Both the position numbers and the translations under genes were made by a program. 64,000 nucleotides of DNA from Myotis daubentonii (taxonomy: Eukaryota > Chordata > Mammalia > Chiroptera > Vespertilionidae): assembly GCF_963259705.1 (NCBI RefSeq), contig NC_081842.1, positions 93,548,433 through 93,612,432 of the forward strand, given 5' to 3'. Below the pieces are notes generated by a model that did not search any database, was not told where the DNA came from, and saw nothing but the letters and a program-made list of their open reading frames with translations. Position 1 is the stretch's first letter, and each line of letters begins with the position of its first letter. Positions 11,295 to 24,281 of this stretch are shown here, piece by piece.

Positions 11295-12430
11295 TGAAAC
11301 AGTCTCAACAATCAGTAAATTTTCAACATATCATTTTATTATGAACACTATTTTCCCCAAGAACACTATTAAATATTTCCATATGTCTGTTAAAATTATC
11401 TTTTATTTCAGGATAGATTTTTCAGGTTATATAATTGATTTTTAAAAAACACATTGTTTCTTTGGAAAATTGGTTATGTCCATATTGGCTCTTGCTGACA
11501 CATGTCTTACTTTCTTCCGAATTTTTTCCTTTTAGTTTTTTCATTATATTTATTTGCATTTTTTTAGTTTTGACCTTTATTACCTTTATCATCTTTTTAT
11601 TCATAATGTTTTAATGCTGATTCTAATGTTCATTAATTCTCTGATTTTTTAACTAAAAAAGTCCATTCATCTTGAGCTACTTTTTATATTCTATTTTGTT
11701 GTCAGACATTGCCAGCTCAATTTTCTATCTGTTTGTGGTATTTGTCTTTATTTTTGTGGCCATTTAAGTCATAGTTATACATAAAGTCATGAGTTTTGTT
11801 TTTATCTGTTATATTTTCTGTTCTTTTCTACATCTGTCATTTATTTTTTTGAATTATCTTTACATTCCATTTTAGTTTCTATTGAATAAAACTTATCTTT
11901 CAATCAAGTATGTATGTTTTAGGCTGTTCTTGTGTGAAGGGATACAAGCAGTAGTACAGAATAGCAAAGATTCTCATACACTCAAAGCAACTCCTTTCGA
12001 TGTGAGTTTTGTGTATCTGTGTTTATATGTGTATGTGTTTTGTGAGGTGTGTGTGTGTAATTCCCTGTGGTGTTTATTCCTCCAAATTGATAGTGTTCAG
12101 CAGCTCACACTTGGCTTTTCAGCATACATCATTAACTGAATACTTTTTGCAAAGTAGCATACTTGGGTATCTCCAGGGTCATCATTCCTTAGAGCTGCCT
12201 TCCCTGCGTATTCTCAATTCACAAAATAAATCTAGAGAATTTCCTGAAAACATTCCATGAAATATATTCGAGCTGTATCAAAAAGGGATGTTTTTGAGGA
12301 AAGGATCTGACTTTAAGCTCCACTGGTAATGATACACCATCACTCCCTCTGTATCATCTGTCAGCTATTTCCCTTTAAACTACCCTTATGAAAATTTTTC
12401 TGGGTAATCCATAGGACAGAAAATGAAATA
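10726..12430. other. AT-rich DNA with a (CA)n tract; no gene seen
   Basis: A (CA)n tract of about 20 units lies at 11253-11292. The part at 11330-11960 may be decayed L1 but shows no diagnostic end. The short open frames are AT-rich and have no family resemblance. Confidence 0.5.
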
Positions 12431-12452
12431 TATTTAAAAATACCAAGACAGC

Positions 12453-12672
12453 CCTGGCTGGTTTGGCTCACTGGATAGAGCATTGGCCTAGGGACTGAAG
12501 GGTCCCAGGTTCGATTCCAGTCAAGGGCATGTACCTTGGTTGCAGGCACATTCCCGGTAGGGGGTGTGCAGGAGGCAGCTGATCTATGCTTCTCTCTCAT
12601 CGATGTTTCTAACTCTCTATCCCTCTCCCTTCCTCTCTGTAAAAAAATCAATATATTTAAAAAAATAAAAAT
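12453..12672 (+). mobile_element. Ves SINE
   Basis: The tRNA-derived head (ctggctggtttggctcactggatagagcattgg, box A and box B ggttcgattcc) is followed by the Ves body (gcaggaggcagctgatc, tctctctcatcgatgtttct) and an A-rich tail. RNA polymerase III-type elements of this family are typical of vespertilionid bats. The direct repeat AAAAATACCAAGACAG lies before it (12436) and after it (12673, one change). Confidence 0.93.
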
Positions 12673-12690
12673 AAAAATACTAAGACAGCC

Positions 12691-12895
12691 AACTGGCATG
12701 GCTCAATAATTGAGTGTAGACCTATGAATAAGGAGGTCATTGTTCAATTCCAGGTCAGGGCAAATGCCTGGGTTGTGGGCTTGATTCCCAGTAGGGGGCA
12801 TGCAGGAGGCAACCGATCAATGATTCTCTTTCATCATTGGTTGTTTCTATCTCCCTCTCTCTTCCTCTCTAAAATCAATAAAAATATATATTTTT
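12691..12895 (+). mobile_element. Ves SINE, second subfamily
   Basis: The head differs from the preceding copy (actggcatggctcaataattgagtgt...acctatgaa...ggaggtcattgttcaattcc), but the body and tail are Ves. The same 16-bp direct repeat occurs again at 12896, so the two SINEs sit in one target site with three copies of the duplication. Confidence 0.92.
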
Positions 12896-12911
12896 AAAAA
12901 TACCAAGACAG

Positions 12912-13589
12912 CATCAATAGAACCAACAAATAAAGGAATTACAAAAGATAGAGAACCTACACCAATAAAGATTTGTTGTCATTTGCTATATACAAGTTCT
13001 TAATATATACACAGCAAATAAAATGATATCTAAAATTATCCCTACCACTAAATTATATAAATAATAATTTTTAGAAAGAAATCTCTAATGAGATATTTTG
13101 ATGTAAAAACATAATTTTAAGGAAAGTTTTGGAGATTAAATATTTATCAATATGACATTTTGAGTTTTTATGAATTGGTTGGTAAGAGTGACAGGCCTCA
13201 AGAAGCTTAAAAAACAACAACACTGAAGCTCAAAGGAATAGCCTTTAAGAAAGTCCCTGTTATATCAATAATCTAGATTAAGTTTAAGATCGATCACATG
13301 TATAATTATCTTTGTTATTTGAAGTACTTTGTACTTATGTTATTCACAGAACTCTTATAAATATTTGCAACATACATATGCACCCTAGCAGTGATACTTT
13401 AATAAAATGGCACTTTAATAAAGATGTCTCTACACTGTGGTAGTTGGAATTGTTAGCATAAATAAATAGGAAAACAAATGCTAGAATCACACATAATGAA
13501 AAATCTGTTTGATAATGGAATGAATTAAAAATGAGATAAATGCATCTATTTTAAGGAAGGTCTAGGTGGACACACAAACTTGGAAACTG
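12912..13589. other. No gene seen
   Basis: Unique-looking AT-rich DNA without long open frames or recognisable repeat ends. Confidence 0.5.
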
Positions 13590-13790
13590 GAGTGATTTTT
13601 GTTTACATAAATAATGAAGGGAATAGCCAAAGGACATATATGCATGATGCATAGACAGAGACAACAGTGTGGTGATGGCCGAAGGTTAAGAAGTTGGAGG
13701 ATGGATGCTGGATGGAAGTGGGCAAAGGAGGGGAAATGGGAATATCTGTAATATTTTCAACAGTAAAAATAAAGTTAAAAAACTTATTAA
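13590..13790 (+). mobile_element. Bat L1 3' UTR fragment
   Basis: It contains the phrases gccaaaggacatatatgcat and aatatctgtaatattttcaacagtaaaaataaag, which match the 3' end of the L1 copies at 37405-37690 and 44732-45468. It ends in an A-rich stretch. Confidence 0.7.
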
Positions 13791-15524
13791 TTAAAGAAAC
13801 TATACATAGGGAAAAAATGAATTTCCTCATGAAACTGGAAATTTGAAAACCCACAGGCCAGAGACTTCAAGAGTATGCTTGGACTCACTATAAACAAGGT
13901 TTCTCAAACAGATTAATTAGTCTGACTATGAGTAATGTAAATTTTGTAAAAATGAGTGAATGAACCCATGTATGAGGAATAAAACTCCGTTGAGCTGAAC
14001 ATTATTAGATAAATAAAAGCAAGAGGTTCCCCAAACACTTATTGTATGGTAGCCTGGAGCTTAAATTTACATTACTTTCAAGCCTACTCAAAATTTTTGG
14101 ACTGCTGAAAAACAGTTGCAACAGTCTATCTTGAAATAAAGCAATGAATATACAGGGTATTCTTTTTAGGCTAAGCTATTAAGTAATATAAGAGACATTC
14201 CCCCAAGCAGTCATGGTCTTAGATAGTTTTATATTTAAAATCAGTCATATTATGTATCAAACTTTCTAATTCTAGACCCACCTATGGTTCACTGTGAAGG
14301 AAAATAACACATTAAGGTTAAGAAATGCCATTTACCAGTAAAATTGGGATTTCTGGAAAATATTGCTGATACAAAGCTCCTGCTAAGATATACAATAATA
14401 CCCAATTCATATTATAAAACTAAATTAAGAGTTTTGACTGTTATTTCTTATTCTTAAGCATCAGGTAAGGCTGTAAGTTAAACCTTTAGTTGTTTGGGGG
14501 ATATATTTGTATTCATAGATATCAATCATTATTCATATATTGCTATTTTAACATGATCGAGAGTGGCAAATACACACCAATCATATTGTTGGTCAAAATG
14601 TTTGAATTTTAAGCTACTTGAAAAGAAATAAGGAAAAAATGCCCATTAGAAATGACTTTATCATGATGACTTAGAGAGCAAGTTATCTAGGACTGGGCAG
14701 TGTTTTCCAGTTATTATTTTCTAAGTTAAGGAAGCATCTATAATCTTTGTAAATAAATGCTGCATTCCCATGAATATTTTAACTGATAATCCTGTCTGTA
14801 TTAAAGCCTCCCAGGTAATTAAATTTTTCAAATATTCAGTTTTATTAAATGAAAAATTAAAGTTTGATTGAGTTTAGACATTTTTCTTAAGCTCAATGCA
14901 GATTTTATGAGGGATATATATTTTGTCAGTTGCTTAGTAACCCTGCAGTATGAAAAGCTAGAGAGTGTTTTTATAACTTACTTTGTATATAATATTTTGA
15001 GGATTTTAATAATCCATTGTTGTCTATTAGGTACATTCTGCTGCATTCTGTTATTGCTGTGTGCCCTCTGAGCAGCAATTCTATTATATTTCCTTTAAAT
15101 ATCTCTGAGATTGATTATTACTGACAACACATCTTTTCAGAATGCTGTCTGTGGCTAGAGCTAAAGTATTTCAACACTGTTTCTTCATATAAGAAAGAAA
15201 TAAGAACAAGTATTTATTCTATGTTACTTTAGTTGCCATGGATACTTATAACTTATTTCCAAAAGTGTAAAAATATTAAGTTTTTCTAAAAAATAAAATT
15301 TCATAAAAATTAAGAAAAATAATTCAACTATTTTTAGTATCTATCTATGGATGTCCATATATCCATTTAAGCATATAGTTTTGTCTCAGTATGCATGTGT
15401 GTGTTTTTGAGTGTGTGTTATAAACTGAATATATATGTAATTATTACATATTTCTTTAAGGTAGTTAAAAATAAATGTATTCATTTATTTATAAGATGAA
15501 CAAAGCATAGAAAGCAATATCTAA
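13791..15524. other. No gene seen
   Basis: About 1.7 kb of AT-rich unique-looking sequence. The longest open frame (67 codons at 14868-15071) has no supporting features. Confidence 0.5.
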
Positions 15525-15918
15525 CCTACAATAATAATAGCACAATATGCTAATTGGACCAGACAGCGGAATGACCAGTCGCTATGATGCACACTGACCA
15601 CCAAGGGGCAGACACTCAATGCAGAAGCTGCCCCCTGGTGGTCAGTGCACTCCCATGGGGGAGTGCTGCTCAGTCAGGAGCCAGGCTCAAGGCTGGCAAG
15701 CGCAGCGACAATGGCCGGAGCCTCTCCCGCCTCCACGGCAGCACTAAGGAGCAGTGAGCCTAGCGGTAAGGAGCAGCGAACAGGGCGGTGGTAAGGAGCA
15801 AGGGGTCCTGGACTGTGAGAGGGATGTCTGCTGAGGGCTCCCAGACTGTGAGAGGGCACAGGCCAGGCTGAGGGATCCTCCCCCCATAGTGTACGATTTT
15901 TGTGCACTGGACCTCTAG
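15525..15918 (+). mobile_element. Helitron, CTCF-motif subfamily
   Basis: A decayed AT-rich start (acaataataatagcacaatatgctaattgg) leads into the inverted CTCF-like pair, then the gctgctcag...cagcgacaatggc body, and a tail with GTACGATTTTTGTGCAC and CTAG at 15915-15918. A stub of a further Helitron start (taatataaaagactaatt) follows directly at 15919-15945. Confidence 0.88.
15598..15641. promoter_or_regulatory. Inverted CTCF-like pair
   Basis: CCACCAAGGGGCAG (one mismatch, plus strand, 15598-15611) faces CTGCCCCCTGGTGG (perfect on the minus strand, 15628-15641). They form a 16-bp stem, with one mismatch, around a 16-nt loop. Orientation and loop are the same as in the other copies. Confidence 0.5.
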
Positions 15919-15945
15919 TCTAATATAAAAGACTAATTAAGCACA

Positions 15946-17192
15946 TCAAAAATGTAGACAAATAGGAAATAAGTTAAAACAAATACTCAAACTGAGGATT
16001 AGTCAGGAAAGGGTAAGAAATGCGACAATGATACTCAATCTCAAGTTTCAGTTTATTGACACTTTATTGACACGGCAAAAATTCATTTCTCCTCCATACT
16101 ACATGTACAAAGCAGAGCAGAAGTGTCCCCAAAATTATGTTTAGGTGATGCTCATATTGTAGACACCAAAAGATAATGATCTAATTATTTGTCATTTATA
16201 TAAATATTCAATATATTTTTGTGACCTCAGCAATAATTTTAAGAAAGGAATACATAACATGGCTGTGAAAATAATCTTAATTCTTGAAACCCACTCTGCG
16301 TTTGTTATTCTGCTAGAGAAAGAGAGTGTAAAACATGCTGTGGTATTAAACAATCTTAATACCTCAATGGCAAAACACAATACAATATTCTCACTCATCT
16401 TTAATTCACTTGAGTCATGTTTATTGTAGCCACTCAATGACCATGTTGTTGATAGTTTCATCTCATCATATGTTTCCCATGAATGCTGAAGAACAGAAGG
16501 AACAAATAAAATTTTGTTCTTAGTTCTTTTATCCAGATAGAACCATGATACCTGCTTCAAATCATTGGCTAAAATTAGTTACCTGGTCAGTACTTTACAG
16601 TGTCTGAAGAGAGAGTGAATCCAGGACACTGGGAAAATTGGGTGATTATTACAGAGACAAATCAAGAAAAAATATAAATCTAAAGGATACATATTTTATG
16701 ATAATTTTGTTTCAACTGTTATTCACATTATTACATACAAGCATATGTATGCACATACACATATATAGAAAATGAACAAGTTGGTTTTAATGGGGTTAAA
16801 ATGTATTGTTACATTTATATATGTTCAAATTCATTTTTAGTTACTATCAGTATTATTTTAAGTAAGAATGTCTTGATTGATACAGTACATGTCACATCTC
16901 TTCTCACCTGTTAACCTTTCGTACATTTTGCCCTATGAGAAGAGCTATTGTTGTTAGTGAAATACACAAAACAGTCCTGACAGTGATTGAGAAAAATCAA
17001 TTTCATCAGAACAATATACTCTAGAGAAAACACAAAATTGTTCTAAGGAAAACTGTCATTGATTTATTTTTGTATCATGGCACAAGCAAAATGTACAATC
17101 CCATACAACTTTTTCCATTGCACTCATTTTCATTCATTGTATCCACCAAGGAAAAATAAAACTTCATCTATATTTCCTTGATCTATTTTACT
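15946..17192. other. No gene seen
   Basis: The 122-codon minus-strand frame at 16192-16560 lacks any recognisable domain and is AT-rich. I regard it as chance. Confidence 0.5.
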
Positions 17193-17389
17193 TTAAGATA
17201 GGTTAGAACCTGTGGGTCGTGACCTCTGAAAATACATCCTACATATCAGATATTTACATTATGATTCATAACAGTAGCAAAATTATAGTTATGAAGTAGC
17301 AACGAAAATAATTTTATGGTTGGGGGTCACCACAACATGAGGAACTGTATTAAAGGGTTGCAGTATTAGGAAGGTTGAGAACCACTGTG
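17193..17389. mobile_element. Decayed hAT MITE
   Basis: It matches 46877-47089 and, in reverse, 53847-54039: gtgggtcgtgacc, tacattatgattcataacagtagc, and an end ggttgagaaccactg. The left terminal repeat is mutated and no target duplication survives, so this is an older copy. Confidence 0.85.
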
Positions 17390-18123
17390 TTAGATGATAT
17401 ATTTTACCTTAGACATTTATACTATGTTTATTAAAAAAAAAGACGTTATAATCTTTGATGTTTTAGGTTCTTTTGTAAATATATAAAAAGTGTAAATAAA
17501 TCAAAGAGACTTAATAATGTAGCTCAATATTTAAAAAATAAAAGAATCAATAAATACATATCCCAAAATTCACACCAGTACCATCAATATGCTCATCACC
17601 ATTACCTTGCAACATTATTGAATTTGTGCACATAATAATGTGATGTTATTTTATTCCAAGTTTGTATATAAAAAATTACACAAAGTTAATACAAAGAGAG
17701 AGGAATTTCATTATCTTCATGAATGTCATTTAAACTACTGGTGGAATAGGAATTTTACAAAATTGTGACAAACTATAAATCAATTAAAAAGTCTATGACA
17801 TTCTAATCCACAACTGACAACAAGAAACATTCTGTCTGGAAAATAGGAAAGTTTTGTATTTCAAAATTAAATTCACAGAGGTATTAATAGCATATTAAAT
17901 AATAAATGTACATTGCATGGTTAACTTAGAGAAATTCTGTAATAAGCATTAGAAAATTGGGGAGAAGTAGAAAATATTTGATTAACCAAATTAATATTTG
18001 ATTATAGTTCACAGCCCAGAGAGAAAATAATAAAAATATTTCATTAGAGAGTATAAATTGTAATCTCAATTAGTGAACAGGCTGGGTTTCAATATAGGAT
18101 ACTTCTTGAGAAAAATCAAAATA
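17390..18123. other. No gene seen
   Basis: Unique-looking AT-rich DNA. Confidence 0.5.
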
Positions 18124-18138
18124 AAAATATTCAACTAA

Positions 18139-18368
18139 GCCTGGGTGGCATAGCTCAGTGGTTGAGTGTCAACCTATGAACCAGAAGGTCATAGTTCTAT
18201 TTCAGGTCAGGGTACATGCCCAGGTTGCACGCTTGATCCCCAGTGGGGGGGGGGGGGAAAGGGTGGGGGCGTGCAGGAGGCAGCTGATCAATCATTCTCT
18301 CTCATCATTGATGTTTCTATTGCTCTCTTTATCTCCCTTCCTCTATTAAATCAATACAAATATATTTT
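18139..18368 (+). mobile_element. Ves SINE with target duplication
   Basis: The tRNA-like head (cctgggtggcatagctcagtggttgagtgt) is followed by the Ves body. A G13 run and a GGGTGGGGG insertion lie at 18246-18268. The 15-bp direct repeat AAAATATTCAACTAA flanks it (18124-18138 and 18369-18383). Confidence 0.93.
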
Positions 18369-18489
18369 AAAATATTCAACTAAATATGAAAAACAGAATA
18401 CTAAAGGAGAATATTTGGCATATTTAAGATATTTTTTTGTTTTAATCTATAAAAATAGTACTTTTGAAACAAATTTAAAGTATACCTTG

Positions 18490-19282
18490 TTTTGAGGAAA
18501 CTCCATACTATTTTCTATAGAGGCTGCACCAGTCTGCATCCCCACCAGCAGTGCACTAGAGTTCCCTTTTCTCCACATCCTCCTCAGCACCTGTCCTTTG
18601 TTGATTTATTGGTGGTAGCCATTTTGGCAGGTGTGAGAGAATATCTCATTGCCCTTTAAATTTGCATCTCTCTGATAATTAGTGACTTAGAGCACTTTTT
18701 CATATGTCTCTTGGCCCTCTTTGTGTCCTGCTTGGAGAAGTATCTATATAGGTCTTTTGCCCATTTTTTAATTGGATTGTTTATCTCCCTTTTGTTGAAT
18801 TGTATGAGTTCTTTATATATTTTGGAAATTAACCCCATATCCAATTTATCATTAGCAAATATGTTCTCCCATTCAATGGGTTCTGTTTACATTTTGAGGA
18901 TGGTTTCTATTGTGAAGAAGCTTTTTATAATTTGATGTATTCCCAATTGTTTATTTTTTCCTTTGTTTCTCTTGCCCTAGGAGATGTATCGGTGTAAATT
19001 CTGCTACGTGAGATGTCTAAGATTTTGCTGACTATGTTTTTTTCTAACATTTTTATGATTTTAAATATGATTCTAATATTTTAATCATTTTGAATTTATT
19101 CTTATGTATGGTAGAAACTGGTGGTCTGGTTTCGTTTTTTTGCATGTTAATGTCCAATTTTCCCAACACCATTTATTGAAGAGACTGTCTTTGCTCCATA
19201 GTATGCTCTATCTCCTTTATCAAATATTAATTGAACATAATGGCTCAGGTGAATTTGTGGGGTTTGTTCTGTCAATTGACAC
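18490..19282 (-). pseudogene. L1 ORF2 C-terminal region, antisense
   Basis: On the minus strand a 62-codon open piece (18656-18844) reads like the ORF2 segment [37 protein letters not shown], a conserved stretch of mammalian L1 ORF2p beyond the RT domain. The left end begins inside ORF2 with no 3' UTR or tail. Frameshifts and stops make it non-functional. Confidence 0.8.
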
Positions 19283-19553
19283 AAAAATTACCTGGCAAAA
19301 TTCAACATAAAAACTCTCAATATACTACAAGAAAAAAAAATTTCCTTAACTTCATGAAAAATCCACAGAAATCCTACAGCTAGCATCATACTTGTGGTCA
19401 AAATGTTGAATGTTTTTCTCTGTGTGCACAAGGTAAGAATGTTGCTTTCACCATTCTACATTATTCAATGTAGTACTGTAGGTTCTAGACACTGGAAACA
19501 GGAAAGAAAAACGTATGCCTTTGGAAAAGAAGAAATAAAACTCTCAATTATAT
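19283..19553 (+). pseudogene. L1 ORF2 RT segment, inverted relative to neighbour
   Basis: The plus-strand sequence (acctggcaaaattcaac, ataaaaactctcaata, cagctagcatcatactt, ttattcaatgtagtactg) follows the sense order of the L1 ORF2 RT domain. It therefore lies in the opposite direction to the C-terminal part at 18490-19282. This order and polarity fit a 5' inversion during L1 integration (twin priming). Confidence 0.7.
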
Positions 19554-19557
19554 AACA

Positions 19558-19562
<5 letters not shown>

Positions 19563-19600
<38 letters not shown>

Positions 19601-19665
19601 AATAAATATACATATTTACAACAACATATAATAGAGACACTCTCATATATATATATATATATGCA
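19563..19665 (+). repeat. (TA)n microsatellites
   Basis: Two TA-rich runs (about 19565-19600 and 19646-19665) are separated by a partly duplicated spacer around acaacatataata. Confidence 0.9.
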
Positions 19666-19679
19666 TATATATTCATTTT

Positions 19680-22240
19680 ATTCAGTTATATGTATTTGTA
19701 TTCAGTTCATTGTACTTTATTTTATTTTTATATTGTTTGAGCCATGGATTATCTTAAATTTGGAGATTAATCTGTTGTCCTTATGCAATTGATTTCTCCT
19801 TTTATTCCATTATTTTCAGAGACTACACTTTGTTTGATTTCAATTTTTTAAAGTGTTAAAATTTCTTTTATGACCCAGGATAGTGTGAATTTTGCTCCAC
19901 ATTCCATGGACACCTGAAAAAATATGTACTGTGTTGATAGATGAGTGTTCTATAATGTCAGCTATATCTTGTTTTCTGGTAGTCTTCACTTCATCTATAT
20001 ACTTATTGATTATGTGTCTAGTAATTTTATCAATTGCTGAGAATGTAGTATTAAATTCCTCAACTACAAATATAGTATTTTCTAAATTTTAAGTTTGGTG
20101 CTCTGATTTTTGATGCATACATCTTTAGAATAGATGCATCTTTTGGTAGATTGACCCTTTTATTATGTAGCATTCTCCTTTGTTTCTAGTAATTTCGTTA
20201 TCAGAAATATTATTCACTTGATATTAATAGATCTACTCTCAAATCTTTTAAAATTTGTTTCTGCATAATATATCTTTTAAATTTATTTTTTCCAAATAAT
20301 TGTTAGGTTTGAAGTAAGTTTATTGTAGACAGAATATAGTTTACTGTGTTTTTTATACACTGTAAATCTCTGTTTTTTATTTGGTGTATTGAGACATTTA
20401 AATTTAAAATAATTATATTAGAATTTCAGACTATCCTGGTTTATTAGTTTTTTGTTTCCTCTGTTTCTCATTTATCCATTTCATTTCTTTGTATATCCTA
20501 TAGATTACTTAAATATTTATGTATTCACATTTTATTTTATTTGTAATGTTTTTTACTATATTGCTTTGCATAGTTTTCTTAGGGGTTCAGATAGGTATTA
20601 CAATATAAAACATCACAGTCCATCAGTTTTGATGTTTTACCACTTAAAAAGTGTCAAACCCTTACTTTCACTTAGGTCTCTCATAATCATAATATTTTAA
20701 CTGTATTTCTTAAGTATTCCCTTTATACACATTGAGTAGCACATCTGATGATGTTTAAAATTTGCTTCCATTATAAAATACAACTTTAAAGGAATTCATG
20801 AAATAAAGATACTCTATTATGTTAACTCTATTTTTACCCATTCTGTTGTTCTACTTTCTATTCTGAATTACCCAGACTTAACTCCGCTATTATTTTATTT
20901 TTTATTATACAAGCTGATTTTAGGCTTATTGTAAAAAGGTTTGATCTACTAGAAAAAGATTCTTTTCACTTTTCTTTGTCTGAGACTATCCTTTTCCTCC
21001 TTTGTTCCTGAAGGATGGTTTTGAGTTTGACAATTCTTTTCTTTTACCACTTGAAAATTTTAAGAGAATAGATTTTAAAATTCTCATCATAATAAAAACA
21101 AACGCAATGAGCCGGCCTGTGTATCTCAGTAGTTGAGCATCGGACCATGTACCAGGAGGTCATGGTTCAATTACAGGTCAGGGCACATGCTCAGATTTTG
21201 GGTTTGATCCCCATAGCGGGCATGCGGGAGGCAGCTGATCAATGATTATCTTTCATCATGATGCCTCTCTCTCCCTCTCTCCCCCTCTCTCTCTCCCTCT
21301 CTTCTTGTCTCTGAAATAAATAATAAATACATACATAATAAAAAAATAGTAGCTATGTTGATGGTTATTAAATAGATAAAAAATGTTTGAGAAAAAACAA
21401 TCTGTGCTTCTTTCTTCTGGTCTCTATACCGCTACATAAAAATATGTTGTAATTCTAACTGTGTCCATTTATAAGTAATGTGACATTTCCTTGGCTGCTT
21501 TTTAGATTTGTATCTCTGGTTTTACAAAATTTAATTATGATTTTTTTGGTATGCATTTATTTGGATATTTTAAAATGGGCTTTATTTAGCTACTCAAATT
21601 TATTTTTGCACCAGTTTTATTAGTCACTTTAAAATCTTTGTCAAATAATCTCAACATCTGATTCATCTCAGTACTGGGTTCAGTTGAGCTTTTGTTTTAA
21701 ATTTAAATTTGAAATTTTCTAGATTTTACTATGTTGGGAGAATTTGATCCTATTTACTTCTTCTAGTTTGTCATTCAGCCATTTTGTTCAGATTTTACAT
21801 GGATGTTCTTTCCTATGTTGATGGGATTTAGTTCCATGACAGTTTAGTTTTCTGAGCCTTTGTCAGGATTTTCTGGTCTACTTTGTTTCAGTGTTATGGA
21901 TGCTCCTTTTGAATTCTTGCTTATGTTTACAGAGCAGAAAGAGCCGTTCTGAACCAAACTTCATGGGAAATTAGGACAAACCTACTTAACCTGGGTCTCA
22001 TATTGTGCAAGATGGAATGCTAGGAGATACAGGACAGCACTGCTGATGTTGCTGAACACAGGTTGGGTTACACACTAGGGAAAAAATTGTGGAGCCGGGA
22101 TTAGAACAGCTTGAGTTTTCACTGCTCCCACTGTTGTCAGTATCTAGGACCACAAACTGGAATCTTAGTTTGAAGTGAGTTTGGGAGTTCCCCATTAAGT
22201 CTCTGTTAGACTTGCTGTTTCCAAATCATTTTTCCAGAGA
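19680..22240 (-). mobile_element. Old antisense L1-like block
   Basis: The plus-strand text at 19740-20400 (for example ccaggatagtgtgaattttgctccacattcc, and the agttgattttgatgcatac..agaatagatgcatc segment) has the character of antisense L1 sequence. The part at 21600-22240 looks like older L1 or another retroelement. It is broken by a Ves SINE at 21112-21340. No intact coding sequence remains. Confidence 0.45.
21112..21340 (+). mobile_element. Ves SINE
   Basis: Head gccggcctgtgtatctcagtagttgagc, box B-like ggttcaattac, body gcgggaggcagctgatcaatgatt, a CT-rich stretch and an A-rich tail (ataataaatacatacataat). Confidence 0.9.
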
Positions 22241-23291
22241 GAGGTGGTTTTTTGAAAATGTTTTATTTGTGCCTGTTGGCATTTACCAGAATGCAGGCCC
22301 ATCTGATAAACAGTCTGGTATTTTATGGGAAATAAAAAAATTCAGGGAACTCATCATATTCTTATTACTCATGTCTTGAAGATTCTAGGTAGCCCAACTT
22401 TTTTTCAGCTTTCAAAGTCATGTTTCTATTTATACAAAAACAAAACAAACACACACACACCCACAAAGGAAAAAGTGCATTTCTGCCATCTCATTTTAGA
22501 ACCAGAAGCCATATTAATGTTCTTTTAAATAACATATTTTGTTTTATCTGTGATTTTGATGATGTCTTTTTCAGACTCTGAGAAAGACTACAACTGTATA
22601 GAAACTTATTCTATCCAACTCACCTCTCTCTTTTCTCCAAACTATTCAATGTTACTCTTGGATTTATCAGCTTGAATCATTTGTTATCAGCAAGTAGATA
22701 GGGGTCAAATATCTCCTTTTCTTATATTATGTTAGTTGTAATATTTCTTCATTGCTGGACAGAATTTATACACTATTTCATCATGCTTATCTTTGATTCC
22801 TTTTTCTTCATGCTAGTAAAATATATTCAAAATCAATTATTTTATTATAGCATAATGCTACTCAAAATTTGAGCTATGGAAAATGCCAGTTCAGAAACAT
22901 TTTTTTACTAGTTTAAAATAAGATAACTGAATGTAAGTATTTATAAACTTTTCTAGAAATATAAGATCAAGATCCCCCAGGGCTCTATTATGCATTTAAC
23001 TGAAATATTGGTTCTTGGAAGATTCCTTCATATCATCCTTGGTTAGTTGCCTTAACAGAATGCCATCTTACTTCACAAAAAAGCAGTTGTCAGATACAGG
23101 TTTCTGGTCTCAATGATGCATCCAATTTCAAAGGAAACATTTGTTTCAAGATCACAAAAGAACACATTAGAGAAGTATTAACTAAAAAAATATCATAATT
23201 CTAATATGTTAAGGCATAGTTGAGTTCTTAAGTAATATTGGTTGATTTTGTTTCTTTAAATCACCCATATATAGACCCTCAGTAAATAATA
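22241..23291. other. No gene seen
   Basis: Unique-looking AT-rich DNA with a short CA-rich patch near 22446-22462. Confidence 0.5.

Positions 23292-24281
<990 letters not shown>

Noticed and set aside
16192..16560. 122-codon minus-strand frame
   Set aside because: No domain, no codon bias and no neighbouring exon or splice pattern. Its length is unremarkable for 64 kb of sequence.
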